This document shows positions 1-9,225 of a stretch of DNA of 64,000 nt, piece after piece (positions within the stretch are counted from its first letter, which is position 1; every line of letters starts with the position of its first letter). Below the pieces are notes generated by a model that did not search any database, had not been told where the DNA came from, and saw only the letters and a program-made list of their open reading frames with translations. Origin of the DNA: REDI01 sp038123735. GTDB lineage: Bacteria; Myxococcota_A; UBA796; GCA-2862545. The DNA lies in contig JAYPAP010000003.1 in the NCBI GenBank assembly GCA_038123735.1, positions 1 to 64,000 of the forward strand, given 5' to 3'. A program made the position numbers and the translations under genes.

Positions 1-1
1 C

Positions 2-3000
2 CTCGCAACCGGTCTCTCCGAAGCCTTCGAGCACATCGACGGGATCCCTCAAGAGCTCCTTATCAATCGCCCAACGGTCAGCGACATCATCGAATTCGCT
101 CGCACCGCGAAGTCCGGTCCAGACCGCAGCGCCGAAGACGACCTACCGCTGGAGCCCTACCGCCTCGAGTGGACCGAGCGGCGTCCCGGGACACTGCCTT
201 CCCGAGAGCTTCCCTCCGGACACCGGGTCTTGATCGTGGCGGCCGCTGGCACGTCAGGCGCCGACGAGCTCCAATCGGCGTTCGGCTCTGCGACGACTTC
301 GGTCGTAACTCCAGAAGAAGCTGCTAATGCGTCAGCTTGCGACCTGCTCATCTGGCTCCAGCCGATGGACTCCGGATGGTCTACGCAGCCCACGACAGCG
401 CTCATTGCCGCGCTGCGGAACCAAGCTTCTCATGCTGCTACGCCAGACCTGCTCAGCATCAGTCTGTCCGGCGACACCCATGCGGCATCCATCCGGGGCG
501 CCATTCGCGCCATGGGTCGAGAGTGGCCGGGAATCACCGCGACAAACATACATTTTGATGCAGCGACAGAAATCGGCTCAAATGCCTTCCGTCAATGGAC
601 CTCCGCCGACCGCACCGCCGACGTGCGCATCGACGCCAGCGGCAAGGCCTGGATCCGTTCCTTCGTGCCCACAGCACCCACCCATAATAGCGACCTGAGC
701 AGCCACCATATTCTCGTGACGGGCGGCACCAAGGGCATCGGACTCGACTTCGCCAAGCGCGCTGTAGCCCGAGGCGCCCGGGTGGCTCTCGTTGGACGCT
801 CACTACCAACCCCCGAGGTTCAAGCATGGATTTCGGAGACGGAAGGTCGCGCAACCGCCGTCCAAGCCGATGTGACGGACGCCAATGCGCTCACCTCCGC
901 CACCCAAGGACTCGAGCTGACTGCGGTGGTCCATGCCGCGGGCATCTTGGCTGATGGTGCCGTCGAAGATGTCGACATTCAACGTGGCCAATCCGTCCTC
1001 AGCATCAAGACAGACGGCCTGATCCATGCGGCCGACGCCGCACGCGCCTCCCGAGCCGATGGCCAACGCCCGCAATGGCTGGTCACCCTTGGCTCCTGGG
1101 CTGGCCGGTTCGGAAACCGCCACCAATCCTGGTATGCGGCAGCAAACGCCCAGATGGCCGCCTTGGCGGAGGGTCTGGCAGAGCGCGCCGTCACCGTGGA
1201 GTATGGGCCCTGGTCGAACTCAGACATGGTGAAGCAGATCCCTGCACCGGTCCAGTCTGCCATGCGTTCTGAGGGCATCGACTTCGTAGGTGATGAAGCA
1301 GGACATAACGCCCTTCTCGCTGCTACGACTCTTCCCACCGGCATCTACACCCTGGGCCGAAACCTCCCTCAAACCCAGCGAGCTGCACGCGCGACCATCC
1401 GCCTATCCACGGAGACCCACCCATACCTTCTCGACCATGCGATCGAGGGTGTTCCGGTCCTCCCATTGGCCGGAGCAACCGACCTGATGGCCTGGGTTGC
1501 AGAGGCGGCGGCGCCGTTCGAAGTCTGCGACGTGCGTCTATTCCAAGGAGTCACGGTATCCGAGCCGGTGAGCCTCACGCTTGAGAGCAATGGCGGTAAG
1601 GTTGCTATTCGCTTTGCTGAATCCGGCGCGCTCGCCTATCGCGCGACGGTTCGTGCGATCGACCCGTCCACGATTGAGTCGACGGAACCGCTCACAGGCG
1701 GCGAAACGAGCGACCTCACCGTTGAGGACTTCTACGGCATCACCTTCCATGGCCCCGCCCTCGCAGGACTCGCATCCGTCGATGGGGTGGGCGATGACTT
1801 CGCTCGCGGAGTGATTAAGGTTGGCACCCCAGATGCTTGGATTCCGTCGACAAGCCGCACCGCATGGGCCGTTGACCCACTGGCTCTCGACAGCGCCATG
1901 CAGCTTTCGGCCTTCGTCGCATGGCAACGATACCGACGCGCCGGAACCCCGGTGGGAATCAAGCGCTTCGTCAAACTGCAGGAGNNNNNNNNNNNNNNNN
2001 NNNNNNNNNNNNCTTCACCGGGACCTTGTTGTTCCGTGATCCATCTACCGGAGCGCTGCTCGCCCTGGCAGAAGACGTGGTCGCCGAACTGCGGCGCGCC
2101 GAAGATGGCGAAGCCACAGAAGCAGAGGAAGAAGCACCGTTTGAAGTCAAGCCGGAGTGGGTAGACTTCTCGAAGTGGAAGGAAGTACAAGACCTCGAGA
2201 TGCGCCTAGCGATGGCTGAGCTCGGCGGCATTGAAAATCCCTTCTTCCGCGTTCAGGAAGGCACAGCCAAAGACACCACGATGATGAATGGGAAGGAGTA
2301 CATCAACTTCAGCTCCTACAACTACATCGGCCTATCGGGTGACCCCCGCATTCTGGCATCGGTCCGCGACGCGGTGGACCGCTATGGAACTTCGGTATCC
2401 GCAAGCCGAGTCGCATCCGGCGAGCGTCCCTTCCATGGCGAGTTGGAGAAAGTGCTGGCTGCGGCCCAACGCAAGGCGGATTCGCTGGTCTTCACCGCCG
2501 GCCACGCCACCAACGTCACCACCATCGGCCACCTATTCGGCCCCGACGACCTGATCGTCCACGATGAATATATCCATGACTCCGGCCTTCAAGGCATCAA
2601 ACTGTCCGGCGCCGCGCGACGGATGTTCGCCCATGATGACCCAGAAGCATGTGAAGCCGAGCTCAAGAAGCTCCGTCGTCACTACAAGAAGGTGCTGATC
2701 CTCGTCGAGGGCGTATACTCCATGGATGGAGATATCTGTGCTCTGCCCGAGTACATTCGACTGAAGAAGAAGTACGGGTGCATGCTGATGGTCGATGAAG
2801 CACACAGCTTCGGCGTCGTCGGGGAGACCGGTAAGGGTCTGGCCGAGCACTTCGACACCCATCCCGACGATGTGGACATCTGGATGGGGACCCTCTCGAA
2901 GTCCTTGGCATCCTGTGGTGGATGGATATCCGGCAACGAATCACTGATTCGCTACCTGCGGTATACCGCACCCGGATTCGTTTACTCGGCCGGTCTCACA

Positions 3001-3378
3001 GCGGCGAATGGGGTCGCTGCGGTGGAGAGCATGAAGTACATGCTCGAAGAGCCATGGCGGGTCAAAAAGCTCCAGTCTAACGCCAACTTCTTCCAGGAGC
3101 GCCTGGAGAAGCATGGTGTGGACACTGGCCCTGCCAAGGGTGAATCGGGCGTTGTACCTGCTATTACAGGCAATTCCATGTGGGCATTACAACTGGCCCA
3201 GCGTCTGAACCACGCCGGGATCAATGTCCAGCCGATCGTCTACCCCGCAGTTCCGGATGACGCGTCTCGACTGCGCTTCTTCCTGTCCAGCACCCATAGC
3301 CATGAGCAGCTCGGCCACACCGCCGACCTGGTCGCTTCTACCCTCGAGGAAGTCAAAAAGGACTTCCCTCTCCCATAG
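2..3378 (+). CDS. Polyketide synthase C-terminal part (ACP tail, KR, DH) fused to an alpha-oxoamine synthase; 5' partial
   Basis: The reading frame is open from the left edge, so the start is missing. The first ~40 residues resemble the end of an acyl-carrier domain (RPTVSDIIEFA). A ketoreductase of SDR fold follows (GGTKGIG near residue 240; SWAGRFGN and the YAAAN active-site region). Next is a hot-dog dehydratase with the HxxxGxxxxP motif (HAIEGVPVLP, near residue 480) and a later DxxxQ motif (DSAMQ). A 28-N gap at 1985-2012 interrupts the DH end; the frame changes across it, which I attribute to unknown gap length. The last ~400 residues are a PLP-dependent alpha-oxoamine synthase (AONS/KBL/SPT fold) with VDEAHSFGVVG and the lysine motif TLSKSLASCGG. 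In such hybrids the AOS domain condenses the carrier-bound acyl chain with an amino acid, with decarboxylation, to release an alpha-aminoketone. The substrate is unknown. The gene could in principle be two proteins, since the junction is partly in the gap. Confidence 0.85.
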
Positions 3379-3456
3379 CCGTCACTCCGTGTGATGCACC
3401 GATCCGATTGACAGCGGCGTACGCCCGTGGCATTAGGCTTGGTCTTTGGAGGTTTT

Positions 3457-4611
3457 GTGCGTTTTTCCATGCTCTCTCTCGCAGCTTTGGTTCCCATGGC
3501 TATTTCAGGCTGTAAAGGTGTACCTTCGTACGATGCCTTCCAAGGGGAGCCCGCTCCTGAGTCCGACCACGGACAGTACCTCTCCATGGAGACCGCACCT
3601 GACGGTCGTCTAAGCATCGCCTTTTATGATCGGGAGCTCGGGGCTCTGGGCTTCGCACTCGGACAGGGCGGCGCCCATGACATCGCCTGGAAGTTCGAGG
3701 AGGTGGACGGCTACCCTGACAGCGGCGGACTCGACTCTGGCGACGTCGGTCAGCACACATCCCATGCCTGGGCCCCAGACGGTAGCGCGTGGGTGGCTTA
3801 CCATGGGCCCGGCCAAGGAAACCTGAAAGTGGCTCATCGGGTTGGCACCGAGTGGACGACTGAAGTGGTCGATGCCGGTACCGGCCTGAAGCCGAAAACT
3901 GGCATCTTTACTGATATCGCAATCGATGCGAACGGCGACCCGGTCATCGTCTACCACGATGAGGGCGAAGGTACCCTGAATATTGCTCGACGCACCGGCG
4001 GCACCTGGACCACCTTGGTCCTCGAGACTGGCCTGCCTTTCTCCGGAGTCGACGAGAACGGAGAGCCTATCGAGAGGCCGGCTGATGTCGGAGAATATGC
4101 CCAGATTCTCATCGACGGACCCGCTGAATACATCGCCTACTACGACCGAGCGCAACAGGATCTCATCCTGCTCGAGGGCGCAGCGGGTACCTACTCCAAG
4201 AATACGATCGCTTCCGACGGCGATGTGGGTCAGTGGCCGAGCATGTTCATCGAAAACGGCACCTTAGGCCTCGCCTACCACGATGTCTCCAACCAAGACC
4301 TCGTCCTCGGGTGGCGTACTGGTAACAATGCGTTCACGTTCAACACGATCGATGATGGTGAGAATCGCGGCGCCGACGCTGCGCTGTACCGGGTCGATGG
4401 GCAATGGGCGGTTGCATACTTTGATGGCTCGAACAACGACCTCTATCTCGCCAAAACAACCTCACCAGGCGTGTATTCGACCGTCAAGCTCGATGGGGAT
4501 ACCGGGGCCGTCGGATTCCACAACGAGGCCGCCGCTACCGGCGATGGCCAGTGGTGGATCGGAACGTATGACTACACGTCTCGGTCTCTTCGGTTCTACA
4601 AGCACCGGTGA
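3457..4611 (+). CDS. Predicted lipoprotein with beta-propeller-like repeats
   Basis: 384 residues. I chose the GTG at 3457 because GGAGG (3448-3452) sits 4 nt upstream; an in-frame GTG at 3427 would only add residues before the signal. The N-terminus is a lipoprotein signal (hydrophobic stretch, then AISGC), so export and lipid anchoring are expected. The mature part is made of short repeated blocks of the type 'Y-D/H-x-x-x-x-D/N-L', for example AYHDVSNQDLVLGW and AYFDGSNNDLYLAK, typical of a secreted beta-propeller. No catalytic motif is visible. It starts about 80 nt after the polyketide gene and ends 2 nt before the convergent minus-strand gene. Function unknown. Confidence 0.75.
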   Translation: MRFSMLSLAALVPMAISGCKGVPSYDAFQGEPAPESDHGQYLSMETAPDGRLSIAFYDRELGALGFALGQGGAHDIAWKFEEVDGYPDSGGLDSGDVGQHTSHAWAPDGSAWVAYHGPGQGNLKVAHRVGTEWTTEVVDAGTGLKPKTGIFTDIAIDANGDPVIVYHDEGEGTLNIARRTGGTWTTLVLETGLPFSGVDENGEPIERPADVGEYAQILIDGPAEYIAYYDRAQQDLILLEGAAGTYSKNTIASDGDVGQWPSMFIENGTLGLAYHDVSNQDLVLGWRTGNNAFTFNTIDDGENRGADAALYRVDGQWAVAYFDGSNNDLYLAKTTSPGVYSTVKLDGDTGAVGFHNEAAATGDGQWWIGTYDYTSRSLRFYKHR

Positions 4612-4613
4612 TG

Positions 4614-5729
4614 CTAGAACAGGCCGTCCACCCCGAACAGCAAGATGAGGCCTGAGCTACCGCATATCAGTGAGATGAGGCCGAGCAGGACGACGGCTCC
4701 GATCGTGAAATAGAGCCACGTGAGATTGCGCTTTTTCTTACGGACGGGCTTATCCGCCTTCAGCTTTCCTTTTTCGGCGATCACCCGGCCCGACGCCGCC
4801 TGGCGCGCGACCGCACCTCGAATGAGCGGCAGATTGATGTCCGGCTGAACCGACCAGGCGTTCTGTCCCCTCCCAGGATGCGCTTGCGTACGACTCAGGG
4901 CCCCGGTGGATAGATCCAGTCGGTTCGCGTCCCCGTCGTCGAAGGAAATTCCGAGTCGATGGCCCTTTCCGAACATCAGATGGGAGATGGCTCGATCGAA
5001 ACGAATCGTGCCTACATTGGCTGACCCGACCATCTCGATGACCTGGATTTGCTGTCCACCGAGGGCCACCGCTACCAACGCCCCATCCGCAGACGCAGCC
5101 ACGTCAACCACCGGCTCCTGAAATGGTACTTGTCGCGTTATTTTTAGGTCTTTACCGCGGATGACCACCAGGGCCGGCCCGGCACCAACAACCCACCCGC
5201 CATCCGGAAGGGCATCGATGCCGGCAATGGAATGCCCAAGTTGCAGCTGAGTCGCAGGCGGGCTGTCCTGCTCCGGCGGAACAGCCGCGGGCTCGAGTTC
5301 GATGATTTGAAGGGTACCCTTGGAGGTTCCCACCGCCACTCTACGAAGATCAGCACTGAACGCCACAGCCGAGGGCTCATGCATCACATGAGCATGGTGC
5401 TGCCCCGACGGAAGCACAAGAAGGAGGCCGCCTGGATGCAAAATGGCACACGCACCATCTGGCGACACCACCATGCGGTATGGCTCGACCCCCGTGTCGA
5501 CTGCCCCCAGGCTCTGACCGTCAATTGGACGAAACGAAAGCAACCGCCCACCGGCATCTAAGCCGTAGACTTGTTCGGATGTGCCCCCCACACCGACCAA
5601 CACGTCATCGACGAACTGCCGCCACAATCCTTGGTCGTTTGCGGCGGAAAACGCCAAAAGCTCTGGCCCATCGCCCATGAGGAATAGCTGCTCATTGCGG
5701 GGATAGGCATAGGGAAACTGATCGTGCAT
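4614..5729 (-). CDS. Beta-propeller-like protein with C-terminal membrane anchor
   Basis: 371 residues. The first ~280 are WD40- or PQQ-like blocks (DGACAILHPGGLLLVLPSG; GALVAVALGGQQIQVIEM). A basic stretch follows (KADKPVRKKKRN), then one strongly hydrophobic C-terminal segment (WLYFTIGAVVLLGLISLI...). This suggests a tail-anchored protein with its propeller in the cytoplasm, or one that needs unusual export, because there is no N-terminal signal. The ATG at 5729 has a GGAG a few bases upstream. Transcription arriving from the non-coding RNA region upstream should be stopped by the terminator at 5781-5821, so the gene probably has its own promoter in the short interval between. Function unknown. 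Confidence 0.7.
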   Translation of the reverse strand: MHDQFPYAYPRNEQLFLMGDGPELLAFSAANDQGLWRQFVDDVLVGVGGTSEQVYGLDAGGRLLSFRPIDGQSLGAVDTGVEPYRMVVSPDGACAILHPGGLLLVLPSGQHHAHVMHEPSAVAFSADLRRVAVGTSKGTLQIIELEPAAVPPEQDSPPATQLQLGHSIAGIDALPDGGWVVGAGPALVVIRGKDLKITRQVPFQEPVVDVAASADGALVAVALGGQQIQVIEMVGSANVGTIRFDRAISHLMFGKGHRLGISFDDGDANRLDLSTGALSRTQAHPGRGQNAWSVQPDINLPLIRGAVARQAASGRVIAEKGKLKADKPVRKKKRNLTWLYFTIGAVVLLGLISLICGSSGLILLFGVDGLF

Positions 5730-5780
5730 GGACTCTCCAGCCTCTGCACCCTACCAGAGAGAGCCGAGAGCGCATCCCCC

Positions 5781-5821
5781 AAAAAGGAAGAACCCCCAGA
5801 GCCGAAGCTCTGAGGGTTCTT
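5781..5821 (-). terminator. Strong intrinsic terminator with cUUCGg loop
   Basis: On the minus strand a 15-bp stem (14 of 15 pairs; arms 5807-5821 and 5788-5802) closes on a UUCG tetraloop flanked by C and G, the extra-stable form. CC and five T (5785-5781) follow. This is a textbook rho-independent terminator pointing leftwards. The only transcript it can end comes from 5.8-6.9 kb, where no protein gene is convincing. It therefore defines the 3' end of the proposed RNA. Confidence 0.85.
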
Positions 5822-6914
5822 GCGTCGAAAGCCCGATGAACGTTGAGAGCACTAATCAGAGTTCCCGAAGGACTGTTTAGGCTGAGATGACGCACCGAGA
5901 GATTCGGTGGATGTGCAACTCAATTCCCAATCAGCCTCTGACCAGCGTTTGGTGGGTGGTCAAACCGCTCTCTCCGAGCCGCCCTTCCGCCGTATCTACA
6001 AATGAGGCTGGCTTCCGCGCTTCTTGCGAAGTGCTTCGAGTGACACCCTCTGGCGAGCAGAGTTTGTCAGGCCGCCGCCCTTGTGGTTCCTCCCCACTTC
6101 GGCGGTTTAATCTCTCACATGCGTTGTAGGCCTATTGCATCCTACATCCGACCATAGGGTTCGTGCGCTTTCGGTTGTTGTGACCATCCGCTTCGCCGAA
6201 GCTCAGCAGGTGACTCACTCGTCCTCCCGCACACGCGAGGACCCTTCGAAGTATTCGAAAGCGCCAGTCGTTCCGTGTCTCCACGGCCGTTACCTCCATG
6301 TTGTTGCGCAGACGACAACAGCCGAGGCTGTTCTCGACCCAATACGGACAGATGCTCGAGTCCGAAGACCTCCACATCCGCGACCCAGTGCGGCTGGACC
6401 CAGCCCGGCAAGACCGGACCGCTGTACGGGTGGCCATCCCGCCGAGGCGAGAGTGACCTTACGTTGACTGACCTTCCTCCGCCTACACTCCGTGAAGAAT
6501 GAAGACTTCAGTGCCAGAGCAACCCTTTGCTCAACTTCGAGGTTTTACCCCGACGCTTACGTTGTTCGATGTACGGGTGTACCCCAAACGTTCCTTCCAT
6601 GGGCTTTATACCTTTCACCAATTCCCTCGCCCTGAATCCGCTTACGCGGTCCCGACTCGCGTTCCGCAACGCGATGCCACCTAAGTTGCAACACAAGTGC
6701 TGCCTCAGGCCCCAGCGTCCAGCGTACCCCGCTGCCCGCTGATTGGGATTTGGTGTTTTCACACCGCTATCCCCGGCGAAATCCATCTGGTCAAACAAGT
6801 TTGGCCAGACCCTTGGCTTCCAGTAATGACGTCAAAGAACATCCGGCCAATGACTACTATTGCTAGCAGGCTTTGTCCGGCCTCTCATCGGTCGTCATCT
6901 GACTCCCGACGCAC
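5781..6914 (-). ncRNA. Proposed large structured non-coding RNA, about 1.1 kb, sigma-54 driven
   Basis: This is the longest stretch in the window without a convincing gene; the short ORFs inside lack good ribosome sites and match no family I know. Many local hairpins are visible: 6787-6808, 6752-6765 (with an outer helix 6745-6749/6769-6773), 6720-6734, 6658-6673, 6638-6649, 6538-6552, 6517-6532, 6317-6332, 6273-6286, 6245-6259, 6190-6202, 6127-6145, 6020-6031, 5940-5961 and 5893-5909. Read on the minus strand, four have GNRA tetraloops: GAAA (6757-6760), GTAA (6642-6645), GAGA (6278-6281) and GCAA (6024-6027). Read on the plus strand, none do. A sigma-54 promoter at 6925-6941 predicts a start at a G near 6914, and the terminator at 5781-5821 predicts the end. 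I recognise neither rRNA, tmRNA, RNase P, a group II intron (no domain V) nor any named large RNA, but I could not search Rfam. Confidence 0.7.
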
Positions 6915-6924
6915 TCATACCCTA

Positions 6925-6941
6925 TGCATGTACCGTGCCAA
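6925..6941 (-). promoter_or_regulatory. Sigma-54 (-24/-12) promoter
   Basis: Minus strand reads TTGGCACG-GTAC-ATGCA. The sigma-54 consensus is YTGGCACGrNNNTTGCW, and only the first T of TTGC differs. The invariant GG and GC have the correct 10-nt spacing. The predicted start is the G at 6914. The nearest gene on the left, an enhancer-binding protein, is the kind of activator such a promoter needs, and rpoN lies in the same window. Confidence 0.8.
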
Positions 6942-6974
6942 CTTTTTCTCACGCATCTACCTTACTTTTCGAGC

Positions 6975-7082
6975 ATGGATGACCGAATCCATTTACCCAC
7001 AGACTATCCATAGGCATCCGGCATATCGTGCGTTCTAGCTATGTTGGTTTTCCCCAGGAGTGGCGTAAGGTGGGTTCAACCC
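6975..7082. promoter_or_regulatory. Possible upstream activator region with two dyads
   Basis: Upstream of the sigma-54 promoter there are two inverted repeats: ATGGAT-N6-ATCCAT at 6975-6992 and GGGTT-C-AACCC at 7072-7082. They lie about 60-165 bp upstream of the predicted start, where enhancer-binding proteins usually bind. The two dyads differ in sequence, so at most one is likely to be the true site. Confidence 0.25.
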
Positions 7083-7103
7083 CAATCGAGCATTCCTGTA
7101 CGT

Positions 7104-7125
7104 GATGGGAAAGTGATTTCCCATC
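7104..7125 (-). terminator. Hairpin just after the enhancer-binding-protein gene
   Basis: A perfect 9-bp stem (GATGGGAAA/TTTCCCATC) with a GTGA loop starts 5 nt after the stop codon of the activator gene. No T-tract follows on the minus strand, so it may be a weak terminator or an RNA-end stabiliser. Its position suggests the activator message ends before the sigma-54 promoter. Confidence 0.45.
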
Positions 7126-7129
7126 GGGA

Positions 7130-8569
7130 TCACTCTTCCGGATCTGCAGTCTTAAAGTCACTGGCTTGAAGGTCGTACTGCTTCATCTTGCTGTAGAGCG
7201 TGCGGCGGCTGATGCCCGCCTCCTCGGCCGTCCGCTCCATATGTCCGTTACACCTGCGCAGTAAGCGATGCAGGTATGCACGTTCGACCTGTTGCGTCGC
7301 CCGATCCGTGTTGTCTTTCATCGTGCTGCGCTCATCGACCAAAAAGCCGGATGAATGCGCATCCTGAACCGGGCGCTTTCCGGTGATCATGCGCGGCAGG
7401 TGATCCAGCTCCAAACGCCGACCGCCATGCGTAATGACCCACCGCTCGCACATCGCGCGGAGCTGTCGGACATTGCCAGGCCAGGTATGCGCCAAGATCG
7501 CTCGCATGGCGTCGGCCGACACCGATGGCGGATCCTGCTCATACTCTTGAGCGATTTCATCGAGAAAGTGGCGCATCAGAAGAGGAATATCTTCTGCTCT
7601 CTCACGCAGGGCGGGCAGCAGGATGGGGAATACGTTGAGGCGATAGAATAGATCTTCCCGGAAGGTACCCTCTTCGACGGCATCCTCCAGATTCACGTTG
7701 GTTGCTGCGACAATCCGGACATCGACATGGATCTTCTCTCGCCCACCCACCCGTCGAAAACTCATCTCTTCTAGGACGCGAAGCAGATTGACCTGAACGT
7801 TCAGGGTCGTCTCCCCAAGCTCATCCAGGAAGAGGGTTCCGCCATCTGCCATTTCAAAGAGGCCCTCCCGACGCCCCACCGCACCGGTGAATGACCCACG
7901 CTCATGACCAAAGAGCTCGCTCTCGAGCAATGACTCCGTAAACGCGCCACAGTTGACCGCGATCAACGGTGACTCCCGCCGCGGGCTCCGACGATGAACC
8001 GCCGATGAAATCAATTCCTTACCCGTACCGGTTTCGCCTCGGACCAACACCGTCGCATCCGTCGAAGCGACCTGACGTACCTCATCGAACACGCGCAGCA
8101 TCTTAGGGCTTCGGGTCAGCATGTGCGAAAACCCAAAGCGATCCTGGAGTTGTTGCCTGGTCTCTCGCAGGGCACGCGTGGTGCGCACCTCGTGAAGAGT
8201 GCGCTTCAAAATATCCGGGAGACGCCCTACTTGCTCGGGAACTCCCACATAATCCGCAGCTCCCCTCTGCATTACCAGGATGGACTCGTCTACGGTCGGT
8301 ACGGATGTAAGCGCGACGACCGGCACCGCGGCTCGGTCCTTAAATGCATCGACCACCCGAGCACCGTGAAGGTCCGGCAACTCCAAGTTCACCAGTACCA
8401 AGTCGGGCTTGAGGTCGTGGATCGCAGCCAACCCCTCGCGTGCCGTCGATGCAACAAAGACCTCTCGGCTCGGCGCTCGAAGGGCCCGCTGAACGATATC
8501 CCTACTAATTTCACCGGATTCAACAACCAGAATCCGCTCGGCGGTTGGTTCCACCTCACTCATGCCCAT
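7130..8569 (-). CDS. Sigma-54 enhancer-binding protein (NtrC-type) with degenerate receiver
   Basis: 479 residues in the order receiver, AAA+ ATPase, Fis-type helix-turn-helix. The AAA+ part has Walker A GETGTGKE, a GSFTGA loop (a Ser variant of the sigma-54-contacting GAFTGA) and Walker B GGTLFLDELGE. The C-terminal HTH is AEEAGISRRTLYSKM. The receiver is abnormal: the N-terminal acidic pair is replaced (VVESGEIS), the phospho-acceptor Asp is Asn (LVNLELPD), and the Lys before the final Pro is Val (YVGVP). It should therefore not be controlled by ordinary phosphorylation and may sense a ligand or partner, or be constitutive. No histidine kinase is nearby. Its start overlaps the end of the histidine-phosphatase gene by 14 bp, so the two are co-transcribed. 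The sigma-54 promoter at 6925-6941 lies just downstream and is a natural target (inference). Confidence 0.92.
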   Translation of the reverse strand: MGMSEVEPTAERILVVESGEISRDIVQRALRAPSREVFVASTAREGLAAIHDLKPDLVLVNLELPDLHGARVVDAFKDRAAVPVVALTSVPTVDESILVMQRGAADYVGVPEQVGRLPDILKRTLHEVRTTRALRETRQQLQDRFGFSHMLTRSPKMLRVFDEVRQVASTDATVLVRGETGTGKELISSAVHRRSPRRESPLIAVNCGAFTESLLESELFGHERGSFTGAVGRREGLFEMADGGTLFLDELGETTLNVQVNLLRVLEEMSFRRVGGREKIHVDVRIVAATNVNLEDAVEEGTFREDLFYRLNVFPILLPALRERAEDIPLLMRHFLDEIAQEYEQDPPSVSADAMRAILAHTWPGNVRQLRAMCERWVITHGGRRLELDHLPRMITGKRPVQDAHSSGFLVDERSTMKDNTDRATQQVERAYLHRLLRRCNGHMERTAEEAGISRRTLYSKMKQYDLQASDFKTADPEE

Positions 8570-9197
8570 CCTCCGAAAACAGGATTCGTGTCTCCAACAC
8601 GCGCGGCTGCGCTCCGAGTTGCACCACGGTTGCCTGGGTATTGCCTACACGATGTTCCCGCCATCGATCCAGGGAGACCCCCAGGACGGTGCACGTGAGC
8701 GACGCAATCACCATCTGATGAGAGACCACCATCACCACCTCACCGGGCCGATACCGTTCATGAACCCCACGCAACCCTTCCCACGCCCGCCGGCGGACCG
8801 CTCCCAGCGACTCTCCACCTGGCGCGGCACTTTGCGCCGGATCTATCGCCCAAGCAGCAAAGAACTCCGGAAACGCACGCAGGGCTTCCTCGACACTCAG
8901 CCCCTCCAACTCCCCTTGGTCCATCTCCGCAAAGCTCGCCTCCTCCTGCACATCCAGCGCTATTCCGCGCGCCGTCTCGCGAGCTCTTCGGAGTGGCGAA
9001 GTGAAAACCCCCTGAAGTCGTCCGGCCAAGCAGGCTTGCAGAAGTTGAGCCTGTTCGCGACCACGCGTACTGAGCCCTTGATCCTGCTTGCCCAAGAAAC
9101 GACGCTCCGCATTCCACGGTGTTTCTCCATGCCGCACCAAAAGGATGGTTGGCGTTCCCCGTTGACGACCAAGCTCTCGCCATTGAGCAAGTCTCAT
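8556..9197 (-). CDS. Histidine phosphatase (phosphoglycerate-mutase family)
   Basis: 213 residues. The N-terminal catalytic motif LVRHGETPWN holds the phospho-accepting His. TSPLRRARETA supplies the second Arg motif, and VVSHQMVIASL holds the second catalytic His. The closest family resemblance is to CobC/GpmB-like broad phosphatases; the substrate cannot be told. I chose the ATG at 9197; longer readings would overlap the divergent gene at 9283. It is the first gene of a two-gene operon with the enhancer-binding protein. Confidence 0.85.
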   Translation of the reverse strand: MRLAQWRELGRQRGTPTILLVRHGETPWNAERRFLGKQDQGLSTRGREQAQLLQACLAGRLQGVFTSPLRRARETARGIALDVQEEASFAEMDQGELEGLSVEEALRAFPEFFAAWAIDPAQSAAPGGESLGAVRRRAWEGLRGVHERYRPGEVVMVVSHQMVIASLTCTVLGVSLDRWREHRVGNTQATVVQLGAQPRVLETRILFSEDGHE

Positions 9198-9225
9198 CGA
9201 TGTGCTGAGTGCGGTTTCCACCACG

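Noticed and set aside
6508..6798. 96-codon minus-strand reading frame inside the non-coding region
   Set aside because: It spans several hairpins, including two with GNRA loops, has no family resemblance I know and no good ribosome site, so it is better explained by the RNA.
6905..6914. GTGCG at the predicted RNA start, resembling a group II intron 5' end
   Set aside because: No domain V, no reverse transcriptase and no splice context were found, and a sigma-54 promoter directly precedes it.
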